Part shown: in pieces, positions 1 to 14,175 of the stretch | How the letters are laid out: each line of letters begins with the position of its first letter | Numbering within the stretch: the stretch's first letter is position 1 | DNA from: Xylaria sp. FL1777 | Taxonomy: Eukaryota; Ascomycota; Sordariomycetes; Xylariales; Xylariaceae | Reading direction: 5' to 3' | DNA length: 64,000 nt | NCBI GenBank assembly: GCA_022578965.1 | Contig: MU400506.1 | Location: forward strand, 930,001 to 994,000 | Position numbers and translations under genes: made by a program | Notes under the pieces: generated by a model | Told to the model about the DNA's origin: nothing | Seen by the model: the letters and a program-made list of their open reading frames with translations, nothing else | Database searches by the model: none

Positions 1-582
1 TCAGGTATTAGTGTCTTCCGCAGGAGATCTGGCGTAAGCATGGCCAGTAGATCTACGATCTTTGCCCCAGTTTTGGCACTACCCTAGGTATGAGGTACTG
101 TATGCAGGTACCTTATCCTACCTAGGTAGGTATAGCACCCACAATTTGCTATCTTTTTGTTTTGTTTTCTTTGTTTCCTCTTCCTCGAGGTAGACCAGAG
201 CCCTTGGCCTCCCGGTCTTCGTACTGCAGCTAAGACGTCTGAGAATAGCTGAACTTCTAAAGCAAGATTCCGACGGCTGTCAGTTGAGGCACTGGGCAAC
301 AACTTCATCTACAGGAAGAATACGCAAAGCTGGAGTCTATGACGACATATTTTTTTTAATGCAATAATATCTATTCTCTCGTTCCCGCCCAGTTGCTTCC
401 GCTCTTCTGTCTTACCACTGGATTACACCACAGTGAGACATCCGCCAGTTGCTTAGTCGACTTACAGGTGGCACTGGCTAGCACTGACCTCAGAGAGGGT
501 ACCGCCCAGATTAACTGACTAAGTTAGCCACCGACAACCGGGGAAAAAGTGGTCTTAGTTTGTTTAGCTTTGTTTCTTCAAA
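1..582. other. Upstream region of VIP1, no gene
   Basis: No supportable coding region. It holds a perfect palindrome of the TACCTAGGTA family at 117-130 and a pyrimidine-rich stretch around 370-415. The last 40 bases before the VIP1 start codon are T-rich and end in CAAAATGG, a good fungal start context. Promoter and 5' leader of VIP1 presumably lie here, but no TATA-like box stands out. Confidence 0.5.
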
Positions 583-3500
583 ATGGAGGCCAACTCAAAT
601 TCAAACTCAAACTCAAACTCGATATCAAGCCGCAGCAGTTTTTCTACCAAGCGACTCTCCTCCATTCAGGACCTCAGTTACCACGGCCAACTGCTCGATC
701 CCGCCGTCTACCAGCGTCCTTCGCCCTCCGAGTCGGACGGGAACAAGCGTGTCTCTGTCTCATCCCTCTTGTCTCTGGTATCGGCTCGTGGCGTTGCGAG
801 CTCCGCCGCCTCCTCTGCCGGATCCGACTACGGCACCGTGCAACGTTCTACCTCCGGCCAGGGTCTCATGACTTCGGGCAAGGGTCTTGGCCCCTCCCCG
901 GGCCAGTCAGAAGCCAGCCTCTCTAACGTCACTGTCACCACCTCGTCCAGTCCCAACTCCCAAAGTCTTGCTGGGAATGGCCCGCAGTTGACGCCGCACC
1001 ACACAAATCCGCTCGACGCCGTGAGGCGCAGCCCGGTGCCTTCTCATCCTCCCCAAACCTCTAATCCCGCCGCTCGATCTCAGGTGAAGAGAGATCGGAG
1101 TAGAACGAAACGTCGCTTCAGTGGGAGCACTGCGACTAGCAGTCACAGTCAAAGCAGCGAGCGAGGTCCGCAGTCTAGGGAGAAAGAAGACACGAAGCCG
1201 GCACCCTGGGGCATCATTGGTGTCTGTGCTCTGGATTCGAAAGCCCGTAGTAAACCTAGCAGGAATATTCTTAACCGTATCATCGCTAACCGCGACTTTG
1301 ACGTTGTCGTTTTCGGAGATAAGACTATTTTAGATGAAGGTACGTCACGTGCATCGTGTAAGTTGAGTTATAACACGTCATTTCTAACAACTGAATAGGT
1401 GTAGAAAATTGGCCGATATGTGATTATCTGATATCATTCTATTCCGATGGGTTCCCACTGGACAAAGCTATTGCCTACGTTAAGGCTCGGAAGCCATTCT
1501 GCGTCAATGACGTTCCCATGCAAAAGATCTTGTGGGACAGACGGCTCTGCCTCCGTATGTTAGACAAGATCAATGTCCCGACACCACAACGGATCGAAGT
1601 GAATCGTGACGGGGGGCCAGACTTGCTCACTCCTGAGGTTGCAAGGCACACCAAGGAAGTTTCTGGTGTTGAACTAGAAGCCGCAGATTTTGGGCAGTAT
1701 CGCGCCCCTAGGCAGGTCGAGTTGCTTGATGACGGTGATATACTCAGCGTCGACGGTGCTCTATTAAAGAAGCCCTTTGTCGAGAAACCAACTAGCGGGG
1801 AGGATCACAACATTATTATCTATTTCCCACGGTCTGCGGGTGGCGGTGCACGGAAGCTCTTCAGAAAAATCGGCAACAAAAGCTCCGAGTTCGTAGAAGA
1901 TCTCGTAGTTCCCCGTGCAATTACCGAACCGGATAGCAGCTTCATATATGAGAAGTTCATGCAAGTAGATAATGCAGAAGACGTCAAGGCTTACACGGTT
2001 GGGTCTCAGTACTGCCATGCGGAGACGAGAAAGTCGCCCGTCGTGGATGGCATTGTCAGGCGCAATACCCATGGAAAAGAAATTCGCTATGTAACAGCTT
2101 TGAGTCCTGATGAAAAGGAAATGGCTAGCAAGATTGCGAGAACATTTGGGCAAAGAGTTTGTGGGTTTGACCTGCTCCGCGCCGGAGGTAAGAGTTGTGT
2201 CATCGACGTCAACGGTTGGAGTTTCGTCAAAGATAATGAAACGTACTATGACCACTGCGCCAGCATACTCAAAGAAATGTTTATCAAGGAAAGAATTAGA
2301 CGAGGTGGCCCAACTCCACCGCTCCCTTCTCCCACGATCGCTGACACCAACGATCCCTTCGCAAGGGCGCTTTTGGCGACCAAAGACAAAGAGCTGTTGC
2401 CAGCTACACAATCAACGTATCACTCTACATTTTCTAGCACAACCGGCACACTCTCCCCAGAAGATTCTAATAGAGAACCGAACGTGGATGAAACCTCACC
2501 TACCTATGCCGTAAAAGCCGAGACGACTATAGCTAATATAGCGTCGAAACTGCAAAATGGTATAATTAGTCCTCTTGCTCATCTCGCCGCCGCTGGCTCG
2601 GGCTACGGTATACCCGCGACCGCTCCGCAGACGCACCCAGGCACTCCGGATAATGAAACGGAGGAGAACACTGATCCTCGACCTTCACCACCTCCTCCGC
2701 CACCAAAGCATTCCTGGAAACTCAAAGGCCTTGTCTCAGTAATCCGGCACGCCGATCGCACGCCGAAACAGAAATACAAATTTACTTTTCATACGCAACC
2801 CTTCATTGACCTCCTCAAGGGACACCAAGAAGAAGTTCTACTGGTCGGCGAGGCAGCGCTTGCTAGTGTCCTGGACGCGGTTGATATGGCTATAAAGCAA
2901 GGAAAGGAAGATCGGAATAAACTCAAAGCACTACGAAACGTCCTCGTAAAGAAGGGCGGCTGGGCTGGTACAAAGGTGCAAATCAAACCAATGTTTAGCA
3001 AAAAAAAATCGGCAGAGATGGTACCTGAGTCAACAACTAGTGTTCCTGGAGAAGCACAAATTGACTCGTTGCCTGCAAAGACACCCCATCAACAAGATGG
3101 AGAGAGCTCATCTACAAAGCTAAAGCTATTCGAGAAAGACGAGGATGCTCAGCACGATGCTAAGGGCATGACTGATGATGAAGGAGAGAGGTCTCAAGAG
3201 AAGAATCGGCGGGCTACACCCCGGCGTCAAGATTCGATGTCCGGAGTAACAATGTCCAAATTTACAGCAGCAGACAACAGTTTTGTCTTGGATAAGCTGC
3301 AACTAATAGTGAAGTGGGGAGGTGAGCCGACGCATTCTGCAAGATACCAGGCCCAGGAACTGGCACAGAATATGCGGAACGATTATATGCTTCTAAATCG
3401 AGATATCCTTGACGAAGTCCATGTCTTCAGCAGTTCAGAACGCCGCGTTATAACGAGCGCTCAAATATGGGCGGCGTCTTTCCTAGACCAGAAAGAACTT

Positions 3501-5311
3501 CCGGAGGATTTTATTACAATACGGAAAGACCTGCTTGACGACTCGAACGCAGCTAAAGATGAGATGGACAAAGTTAAAAAGAAACTGAAGGGTTTACTGC
3601 GTAAGGGTAACGAGCGTCCACCACAGTTTGCTTGGCCGACAGGCATGCCGGAGCCGTCCGAGGTCCAGACGAGGGTTTTTCAGTTGATGAATTTCCACCG
3701 TGATGTGATGCAATATAACTACAACAAGCTGTATAGCGGCGCTGTGAATTCACTCAACGCGATCAATAATCTCAGCTCAGAAAAAGGTCCTGGTGAAAAC
3801 TCCAGCACGTCAATCGCATCGTCACTTTCACAGGTTAATGCCATCAATAATATTCAAACTCGGTGGTGCTGTGGAGAGGACGCCGAGCTTTTTCGAGAAC
3901 GTTGGGAAAAGCTCTTTGCCGAATTTTGTGATCACGACAAAATTGACCCGAGCAAGATATCTGAGCTATACGACACCATGAAATTCGATGCTTTACATAA
4001 CCGCCAATTTCTCGAGTGGGTGTTTACCCCGCCGAAACACATGCTAGAAGAAGAATTTGGCATCACACTCAACCGAGATACCAAAAGCGCCCCCAAAGAG
4101 ACAGAAGAAAACGGCAAGACGACCGATGACAAGTCCGATAAGAGCCAGGCTGTGGGATCACCGCCTAGCGAACGGACTGACAAGTCTGACTCATCGGAGA
4201 GGGTAGAGAGATCAGAGGCACAGAATGCTATGAGACGGATTTTTCGACGGAGATCGTGGATGAAGCAACCAAGTGAAATTGCACAACCTGATGAATATTT
4301 CCATCTTCAGAGAGGCAATAATCGGACCAAGGCGAAAACCGACGCGCGCTTCGAGCCCCTGCGAGAGTTGTATCAGCTGGCGAAGGTGATGTTTGACTTT
4401 ATATGTCCTCAAGAATACGGCATTTCTGATAGTGAGAAAGTGAGTCTCATCTTGAGAAAATTTGTGGGCTGAAACTAATTTAAAGTAGCTCGAAATTGGA
4501 CTGTTGACCTCATTACCTCTTCTTAAAGAGATAGTTCAAGACCTCGAAGAAATGCAGGCATCGGAAGACGCCAAATCGTTCTTCTACTTCACTAAGGAGT
4601 CGCATATTTACACGCTGCTCAATTGTATTCTTGAGGGAGGTATCGAGACAAAGATTAATCGTCGCACAATTCCAGAGCTAGATTATCTTTCCCAGATCTG
4701 TTTTGAGTTGTACGAGTCTGAAAATAAGGATGCGCTAGATGCACCACTGCCTGGCCAGCCAAGCTTCAACTACAGCATTCGAATCACTATTAGCCCAGGT
4801 TGCCATATTTATGATCCGCTAGATATTCAACTGGATAGCAAGCATTGTATAGGATGCGCGCCACGGCGAAGTCTTACGCCTCATGGTGACTGGAAGAAGA
4901 TCATCGAGACGTTACGAGCAAAATTCCACCAGTAAGTATCTCTCTTCGAGCCAGAGTTTAAATGTCGAATTCAACACCACTTACACGAGAAACCACAGGG
5001 TAAAGCTGCCAAAAACTTTCTTAGCAGTTAATTTGTCCGACGCTTTCACATTCCAAGAAAAAGAACGTCAGAATTCTGAGGCCGACGTATTTGATAGGGA
5101 TCATCAGGACGATGAGCACGAAGGCTTGGAAATGAGGGGAACCGAGCCATCGAAGTCATCATTATCGCGTGACGCTGGTGACGGCCTTGTAACCGACTCT
5201 GTGCGGGACGACAAACCTAGTATACCTACACCTATCGCCACGAGTAATTCTGAGTCCAGACCTAGCCAATCTCCGAGCACCGCTATGATAGGTAATGATG
5301 CTCAGGAATAG
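583..5311 (+). CDS. VIP1: Diphosphoinositol pentakisphosphate kinase / histidine phosphatase (VIP1/Asp1 family)
   Basis: Bifunctional enzyme that makes and removes the 1-position pyrophosphate of inositol pyrophosphates (InsP6 to 1-InsP7), a cytosolic signalling and morphogenesis regulator in fungi. Four exons: 583-1339, 1399-4439, 4489-4931, 4999-5311, giving about 1517 aa; all three introns have GT-AG ends and restore family sequence across the joins. Residues 1-205 are a Ser-rich tail opening with a Ser-Asn repeat. The kinase (RimK/ATP-grasp-like) begins near residue 209 ([12 protein letters not shown]) and runs to about 540. The histidine-phosphatase domain starts near 690 with [10 protein letters not shown] (R702-H703) and includes ESHIYTLLN near 1303-1311 and [16 protein letters not shown] near 1415. 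Acidic, charged inserts interrupt the phosphatase domain, as is common in fungal members. The start is the ATG in CAAAATGG. Family assignment is secure; exact catalytic balance cannot be read from sequence. Confidence 0.97.
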
Positions 5312-6424
5312 CTATCGTGATGACGTATAGGAGTGCGTCTCGACTCAACCTCCACAGCAATGCGTTATCTCCCCTGCCCTACTGGTACACTAAAAGAGGA
5401 TTCGCGGAATGCGAGCCGATGGGGGTTTTAATCCACCGGCACGACGGCGCCGTTTACACGAGCTGGGAGCCCATGTTTCACCTAGGCGGTGAGCGAGTTT
5501 TGGTCAGGGGAATGGATCCCTTACGACCGGTTCTTCCGACTCGGTGTCATTAAACCCGCAGAAGAGGGCCGAAAAGACCAGGACACAGACATTTCGAGCA
5601 TGCGACAATCACCGTCACCGCCGAATCAGCATTGAGTACTAGTAAGCGAGGACACGCACTTTTCATACAAGCGAGTGGGCGTAGACCAGTCGTGAAAGTT
5701 TTGTCCTCGAACCGGAAAATTTTTTTTAAATTAAAGTCGACGTTACGTATAAGATGATATCCAGGACTGTAAATTTTCTGGTATCATGGATAGGATGGTA
5801 TTATGTTAGCTCGCGTTAGAATAGAGGAGGCTAGATTAGACGAACGGGACCAGGATGCCACAGATATGAGAAGAAGGCTCCTAGTGTACAGCAACACACA
5901 CTAATAGGTTTCACACTAAAGCGGAACTGAGCGAACCATGCATTTTTCGCACCTCGCTAGATCACGCATTATATAAGCATGAAATCCGTACACGCCATTT
6001 CGTGATGATTACATATAGGTACCACGCCGTAACTGACTCGAGACCGGGTAGCCCGACCTTCCTCAACGAAGAATTTCAGCTGAGATAGATTTTAGTACAA
6101 TCCCACAAAGATGCTAAAAAAAGAAGTATGCGTACTTACTGCGTACTTCGCCCTGGGCGAGGATTCGAGTTCACCTGGGCCTCCTAGCACACTATCTTCT
6201 AGCTTCACCTTTGTCTCCATGGTTAATCCCTGAGCCGAAAACTGTCAAATTCTGCACGGTTCGCGGTTGGGCCCTGCCAAGTCAATGCAAAAGTGCCGGA
6301 CTCCCATCCCCTGCCAGCTTAGGGCGTTATAATAAGTGATATATAGATATAAGGTTGGGCGATGGGCAGCACATATACCTGGGATGTCGTTAACAGAGGT
6401 CAAGACTGGCGTGAATACGGATTT

Positions 6425-6448
6425 GGAGGGGGGGAGGGGGGGAGGGGG
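6425..6448 (+). repeat. G-run cluster, possible G-quadruplex
   Basis: Three long guanine runs (7, 7 and 5 G) separated by single A residues, preceded by a GG pair. The arrangement could fold into a G-quadruplex on the + strand. It sits about 1.1 kb downstream of the VIP1 stop in noncoding DNA; no function is evident. Confidence 0.5.
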
Positions 6449-9400
6449 CCATACAAAAGAGGAAGTCGTGTGTATGAGGCACGGACGTTTGTTTACCAAA
6501 GAGAGCCACCATGAGTCGTAGTGCCACATATTACGTGGGCTGTTTCTGGATGACACGGCCTTTTGGGACTTTCTACCAACGTGCAGTGTAGTGGTATATG
6601 TGAACTAGTTATAGTGTAGTGGATACTAAGTATGTTTATAACACCGGCCGGCGGATGAGTAAAGCGAACATGGCGTGTATTGCCATGTGATGAGAGTCAA
6701 GGTCAGGGTTCCCATGTGCCCTCCGCCCTGTCACCTCGTGCCGTTCCTGTCAGTGCTGCTTGTGTATTAGGTGTAGACTTACTATCCCCGGTGTATTAAG
6801 AATCCTTTCCATCTAGTATAGCCCCCCTCCTTTTTTTTGTCGAGTGTGTGAGGCAAAAGTAGTGCGACGATTGTGGTATACAATCTCCGATGCTTCCTCT
6901 TCTTCCTTGTCTCGGTCTGTCGCAGCCTCGACTATTGCCCTCATCGGGCCGCTGAGAAGCATACGATCGTTCGTTCACTCCTCTTATCTGCGGCCGCCAC
7001 TAGCCGTAGAATGATAAGTTAGTTATATTCATTTCAGGAAACCCGAGGACCCAGATCTTCGCCCCCGCGCCCTCTCTTCCCCCCAAATTTTAGACCGCTA
7101 ACAGCGGCTCTGTTTGTTGTTCGATCTTGTATAAAGTCGGCGATGACAGGCAGATGGATACCGATTGCGAAAACGAAGTGGGGTGCCAGTGCTGTATGGC
7201 TGAGATGGAACCTGATGATGTGTGGTTGTGTGGATGTGCTGCATCGATTTTTTCTAGATGCGAGATCGCAAATGGTCGCATTTACCGTATTGGATAAATG
7301 AAACCCCCCACCCCACGGGTGAGATGGGGCGAGTGACCTGGGATAATCTTGGCTGTCTCTTTCTGGACTCTGTTGCAAAGCATGCTCAGCATCATCAACA
7401 TCGTCATCAAATAGTGGGCCGCGTGATTGGGTATATGATACCGTACACTAGGGGATTCATGCAAGTCTGGCGCGAGATCGCTGCAGTCAGTATCGGTGAC
7501 GTCCGGTCGGAGCCGGTAGGCGTGCTTAATGCAATGTCGTCTTGCTTGGTCTTGAGACTCGAAATTTCAACCACTCATGTTATGCAGACGGGGTTATGGT
7601 ATACTGCGTAGTGAAGATGACGTGAATCTTAGGTGCTGATTTGTTCCTTTCAAGCGTGCGGCAGGGGTTATTACACAATATAATGAATGATAATACATCT
7701 TTCGCTTACAACCGCAGTAAGCGAGGAAATAAATCGTGATTTACATTGCATAGGACAGCAGCCGCCGACGACGAATCCAGTAGCAGGCAGGCAAGCAAGC
7801 AAGCATGTGTGTATGTATGTATGCATGGATGTGTATAAAGCACGAGATATGCTACACTATATGAATGGCGCGCATATAGGTGCGTTCATCGTACGAGCCA
7901 CGACAGTAGCGCAAGAGTCAGTCAGACCCAAGGGTTGCATTTACGGCATATCCAACGGCGCAAGCCTAATCTTCACTGCCGGCTCCTGTTCCGTTGCTGG
8001 GATGGTAAGCCCACCCGCTTGCAAGGGCCAGAGGGGATGGCTTCCAGATACGGCTCAAGGTGAAAGTGATAGGTCGCTCCATACCAGATGGATCAAACCG
8101 AGCCTTGGTACTACTTCTGGTGGCTAGGGAAAACTTGGAACGTGTCAGCCATCTTGTGAGGACTTTGTGCCACCCACCAATGATAGTGTAGGGGTGAGGT
8201 AGCAAGGAATATGCGAAGAATATACATATGTCGGGAGTGATAATAACGTACCGATGCCATCTGGCACGTGTTGCTTATTAGTCTTGCTGCGGCGTGAGGC
8301 TCAAGATGAGGCTTTTGGTGGCGTCGCTGTCAAACCGTTTAAAGCCGTCGAATACCCTCACCAATATCGACCTCCCGCTGTCGACGCCTTCAAAGCGTTT
8401 GTCATGGGGTATTCGACTCTAGGCCCAACAAATACTCCATGGTTCATCCTGGGACTAGAACTGCCAATAGCGCCAACAGAAAATTTTCCACCAAGAAGGC
8501 TTTGAGGCTCGTCGTTCCGTTGGCATCACATCCTAACAATGGTCCTATGTACATCACCTTTTTTTTTCAAGTTTCATTCGATTTGAAAGGGCACAGACGG
8601 CCCAGATTGGCCGTCAAAGCGGGTGGAAGTGGCACGCCTTTACTACATAGTACCTATAGTGTACTTTTTAGTGTGCGTGCATACGCTCTCTGTACGCAGT
8701 AGTATAGGAGCATGTCCGCGAACATCATCAACAACGGCTGCCGAAGGATCCGCCGGTTGCTTGTCATAGTGTTAGTGTAATGTTTGACGATGGGCAATCC
8801 TGGTAGCGACCGCATCCATGCCCATCGGACTATTTCGAGGCCGTAGATTGTCAGCGTACATACCCGGCAGCGGCAGCGGCACCGGTTGGTCGATCATCTT
8901 ATATGGGTCGCCGCGAAGAACACTTGATTCGGCGCTGGTTCGGGACCGCTGGGCCAGCTAGGGCAGGGCTAAACTTCAATGGGGAGAGTCTCCGACAATA
9001 GGTATCACCCGTCGTCCTGCTTGCTGCAAGGCGTCTGTCATTGTCGGATGCGCCTCTGCTGAGAAGCCTACGCCTAGACTAGAGACCTGCGTACGGAGGC
9101 AGCATCCGGTCTGAAACTAGGCTGGTTTGAGCACTAGCTGTGCTGCGTCGAAGAGTTCAGCACGTGGCCAAGAGCTGCGCGCACGCGCACTAGGGCGATG
9201 TAGCGTACGTAATTCGTGGATTGGCGAGTCGTCGCTCATGGACGTCGGGCATTGGTGTTTTGGGGGCTTCCGGCGTCAGGCGGGGCCGGAGTGCACATGC
9301 TGCTGCGTGCTGCGTGCGGACTGATGAAGGCCCTCATCCTGGGCAGTGTGGTATGCCTACTTATGCGTACTTGCACGCGAACAGGATCGCAGGGCCTCCA

Positions 9401-9696
9401 GGAAGGGGACACCATGGCCGAAACGAGTCCATAGCTCTCAGTCCGAGCGTGGGACGATCAGGAGGCCTGTGGCAGCTTGGATCGTGTGTTGCCATATAGG
9501 ACGATGCTGTGTTTCTTGCCCGACGTCTTTGCATTATTGGTTGGGCTTTGGGGTATGTGCAAGGAAGTGAGGGGGAGATATGCAAATTGCTGCTCAGAGG
9601 AATCGACGTGCTCTGGCCAAACCAATGACATCGCGGCGTGGCAGTGTTGCAGTGTATTTCCTGCCTCTACGTAGTAGCATATCTCACTTATCTGCC

Positions 9697-9765
9697 TACA
9701 TAGGTATGTATGTACCTAAGTACATAAGTAGGTACATACATATGTATGTATGTATGCATGTCCTG
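9697..9765. repeat. GTAT/TACC-type microsatellite patch
   Basis: Imperfect alternation of GTAT, TACCTA and TAGGTA units, including several TATGTATG copies. It looks like a mixture of the window's intergenic TACCTA motif with a GTAT microsatellite. Confidence 0.6.
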
Positions 9766-12700
9766 TACCAACTCTCAAGCTGCCATTACATGCGCATACT
9801 TATTTATACTGCGTGGGCAAGGCGAGTAGAGACACATGCATGGTAGGGGCGCTTCTTCAAGTTGAATTGTCTCCAGGTACCTGCTGCTGTGGAATGTGCA
9901 CACAAGAGTCTAAACAGTACTTAGTAAGTAAGTAACTAGGCACCTTCAATCCCAGTCCCAGCCAGTGTTCATCAAACAAATACCCAGGTAAGTAGGATAG
10001 ATACATCAGCATACCTACACGTGGTGTTGCAGTGTAGTGGGGGTCCCAATTGCCTCATTGGTAACTAGCTCCCGAGCAGAGCCCAACTGAGACAAACGCA
10101 CCTACCTATTTAGGCACCTATAACGAACTGCCCGCATTGAGTATAGTGGCCAGCTGGCCAGGCTGGTTAAGGCATGGGAGAATCATGTTCGTCGGATAAA
10201 AGCTCTTTCTCAAACATCTTTCTTAGCCTGACGCCTTACATTTTACCAGTGGCTCCTGGGCTTGTCTGCATAGGTGCCTCTGTCAGGGGTAGTTTGCGAA
10301 GTTCTCGAGATTGTCGAGGTCCATCACACAAGTCTCAGGTTGTTAGCTCTACCAAGGTGCCTAACGCCTACAGCTACGGCCCAGGTACGCGTGTAGTAAA
10401 ACGTCCACTCCCGGCACACCCTGCTAGCAGTACTGAACCAATATTGGTATTTCCTATTCAGGCCACATGCATGCAAAGTAGCCAACAGGAAGTGGAGGGC
10501 GGCAGATTCGAATCAACGCTTGCTCGAGTTAGGAAAAAACTGCATAATACGATGATGCGGCACATATACTTAAGGAGTTATACGTAGCTTGGAATATTTT
10601 CCCTTCATCTGCCCTGAATTAGCATGTTTGAGGAGTGGCTCCCGGAGTGTCCATTGAACCCGAGCCACGAGTCAAGCCCGCTGTCCTCGACCGCCAGGCT
10701 CCGTTACAGGTGATATCGGAACATGTCTGGACATTATGGTTAGATGTCGTCCGTTCCTCCTATATGTGCCCTCGTTAAACCGTCTAGACGGCTTAGTGTA
10801 CATACTTCAACCTGGGTCAACCCGGCTTCGGGTGAAACGAAACGAGATCCCCGGGATGCCGACTGCTTTTCCGGCAATGAAGACCTTGTGCTAATTTGTG
10901 AGGCTGGAAATTACTCTCTTAGCCGCGTAATGACGACCCCACCATAGTGTTGTAAGAAGATATGAAACTGGAAAATGCATTACTTGAGATATACTGTACT
11001 TATATCTATACTTAGAGAGCTGCAGGGCTGGCCGCATTTTGGCCGCAGGAATAGCCGCATCAGCTCGCGGTCAGGAGACAGACTACACAGCTCGGAGCCA
11101 CGTTGGAAGCGTATCACTGCCAGGGCCTCTGGGTGTCCTTTCTGTTGATGCTATTGGTAGGAAAATATGCTGGCATGGCGGAGGTTGATGTCAATGGCTT
11201 AAGTCCCACAATTCATTTCTGCAGAGCGCAAACCAGTTCAGAGCTCGGCGCAGGTTTAAAAAAACATCACATCTTAAGAGTGACCACCGCAACAACTAGA
11301 TAGCGTTGTTTTGAAGAGGAGAAATTTTCCCCAAAACCAACCCATCAGCCCAACCCTTATCCTTTCCACCCACGTAAGTAAAGCGACGAGAGTTTTTATC
11401 CGTCTGTTCGACTAGATAGCCACTCCTCAACATCGCTACTTGCTATTGTATACGATCAAATGAGTCGGAGCAATGCGCTAGAAAATGTTTGTAAGTACTA
11501 CGTACATGGCATTAGCCATTAGTGCCTAACCTACCTATCTAATACACATCGGAAGGCTGACAAGGCTGGAGCTCCTAGGACCGTCAACTCATTAGCAGTA
11601 GCGCCGTGGCTGCTTACGGAGAGTTTGGAAACCAACCTCATACAGGAGCGAGGCGGTCGCTAAGTGGTTGTTCCTCGCCCAACTTATTTATATTATCGTG
11701 GACGAGTCAGCCTCCCTCGACTGTGCTCAGATACACCAGGTAGCGGCGAACCCCACAGACGCGTCAACATTTGGTACTGACTGGAGAATTAGTAATGTAT
11801 CCTCGATTCCAAGCTCGGTACTCGGAAGGAAGCCCCTCGCCATCATTCGATCGGATCGTTTGACAATATAACTGCCCGAGCATTCTACCTTATGAGGCAC
11901 CCATCAGAAGTAAGGGATGCGTCCCGTGGTTGCACTGGACCTCCCTCGCTATATGGTTCTGAAGTGTGGACACGGTCGTCAACTTCTCCGTCTTAGCTCC
12001 TATAGGCCATCAAGGATGATGGTAAGCGGCACAGTAGTGTACAGGTAGTGTACACCCATGCCATGTTCAGGACGCCCCACCATTGCGTTGCTACCGTGCC
12101 TATGATCCCTGGCTATCACAATGAATTGAACGCAAAGTTCCTTTGCTAACCCGCCATTCCAAGATGGCATGTGTGGTATTGCCAGTGTGATCTCCGGGTG
12201 CCGTTGAAATATGCTGTTTCGTCTCGCCAGTATCACTTGGCTGCTACTTTAGGGTTGCACCGCCGAGGAACAAAGGGATTGAGGTGGGTAGAGGGAAAGA
12301 GCTGGCGATGCAATCGGCATGGCTGCATACATTTCAAAGCTTTCACATGACAAGCTTACCGCCTATGGTTGGCGTTATGGGTGCCTCTGCAGCCAAATCT
12401 CACACCGGATCGTTTAAATTCGCGCCGGTTATTCGACGGCCCTGTCCAATCGACCCAGCAGAAGCTTCAGTCTCGGCAGCCCACCCCCCGACAAGTCATC
12501 AACGGAGACTAAATCGAAGATGTCATTAATCCCGGGCACGTCCTGCCTGATAGGTCCAACTACCTTACCAAGAAGCTGACTAGGGTCGACTACGAGGCTG
12601 ACTCATAACGGAAAGACGCTGTCCAGGAGGTACAGTGCAACGGTTCCAGCGGGAAAAACCAATCCTGTCGATGAGATGATGTCTGTCTGTCTATCATTCG

Positions 12701-14149
12701 ATGCTGGGCGCCAAACTTGGGGGTTGTCCGGATGGAGGGGATCACCAATGGAACTATGGGTGCCGAGCTATAGCGGAGGAGAAAATCCGACCCAACTGAT
12801 GCACTCACAACCGGTTTTATCGCACGTCGTCCCAAGCACACGAGCAAGAGGCGACGATTTGAACGTCTTCCACTTCGGTCAGTAGCGGCCGAGCCAGGAG
12901 CTCCGCCGCCGAGCCGTCGTCGGTGAGGACAGGTATGAGGGATCCTCCGACTTATAAGCGAGGGTGCTGGAATCACAGACACAGAATGCCTGCCTGGCTG
13001 CACATACCTCTCCTGATGTCCCGCTCCTGCAATAAAGCGAGTTAACACATGCGGCAACGCTAACCAGGGATTATGCAACGTCTTCGGTTCGGCCCTCTGA
13101 TGACGCCTCTAACGCAAGTGCGGCTAGATATCGTCTATATAAATAGGCCACCACCAATGAGCGACGAGACTCGGCAAGAAATCAGACGACGAGTCGGCAA
13201 TTCTCGATGCGGTGGAAAGTGTGCAGTGCAATGTCGCGCATTGAGGCAAGGGGAAAATCGTGTGTGAGGAAGGCTCCAGAACCGGTGTGCGCCAATGCCA
13301 ATAGGAAGGGATCTTGTCTTCCACAGAGCCATCAGCTGATTAGCATCGGTTGTTGGTAGCTATACTGGGTCTCTGAGCTACGCGTTGCCGGCTCCGTTAG
13401 GTACTTGCAAGTTTCCTCTCCTGATTTCCCATTCCGTTGCCCCCTCGTGTTCTATACTACGTAGATCAGCATTTAGTGCTGCCTATATTCTACCTATCCA
13501 GGCAGTTGTATTATAGCTTAGTATGACCATTATCATTATTACACCTATAACGATTGTACATCTCTTTAAGGTTTAGATACCGAAGGGAACTTCTACAAGT
13601 ACCTAGCACAAGCTAGTGCCCCTTGCAACCCTAATTCCCTAAGCGAGGGGGTGACAGCCACTCGGTTGCAGACGATGTCCAGACTTAGTGAGATTCGGCT
13701 TGATTTATTTTTGTGTATCCAAAGGACCTGCTGTAGAATATTCTACTTATAGTTGGTGGCATCACACGGTAGAGCCGAGGAGCCAGCTTAGTACAGGGGG
13801 GTCCCTGCCAGGACCCTCATACCTTACGTAGTAGGTAGGTAGGTAGATAGACACATGAAGTACTATGTAAGCTACTAACGGCTGGGTATACCGATAGCGC
13901 AGGTCGGGCGTACCCGACGACAAGTCTCTGCTCTCAGAACTGATATCGACATGGAGCTGAGATTCAAGCTGCCGTGCACTGTACACTGGACTACATCGCC
14001 AGATTATTACACGGCCTCGGAAAAAGTGGCATCAGCCGTACATATACTAAGGGCCACCATGCATGCAGAAGCGTATGTATATGCATGCACTATGCCCTAC
14101 CTTGGGATTTGGTACCTTACTAGATGTATATGTGCCGCCGTAGGGGAGG

Positions 14150-14175
14150 TATCTGGGTATCTGGGTATCTGGGTA
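14150..14175. repeat. Tandem octamer repeat
   Basis: Three tandem copies of TATCTGGG in noncoding DNA, ending in the sequence GTACC that recalls the dispersed intergenic motif. Confidence 0.7.

Noticed and set aside
1764..2411. 215-codon minus-strand frame inside VIP1
   Set aside because: Lies antisense to the conserved kinase domain of VIP1, no family resemblance.
5317..5553. 78-codon frame directly after VIP1
   Set aside because: Out of frame with VIP1, no domain; most likely 3' UTR.
6110..6200. Possible tRNA-derived repeat on the minus strand ending in a T-run
   Set aside because: Sequence around CTCGAATCC only loosely resembles a B box and the arms do not pair; not enough to call a SINE.
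12590..13078. 162-codon minus-strand frame in the large spacer
   Set aside because: Arg/Pro/Ser-rich with no pattern; overlapping frames are equally open.
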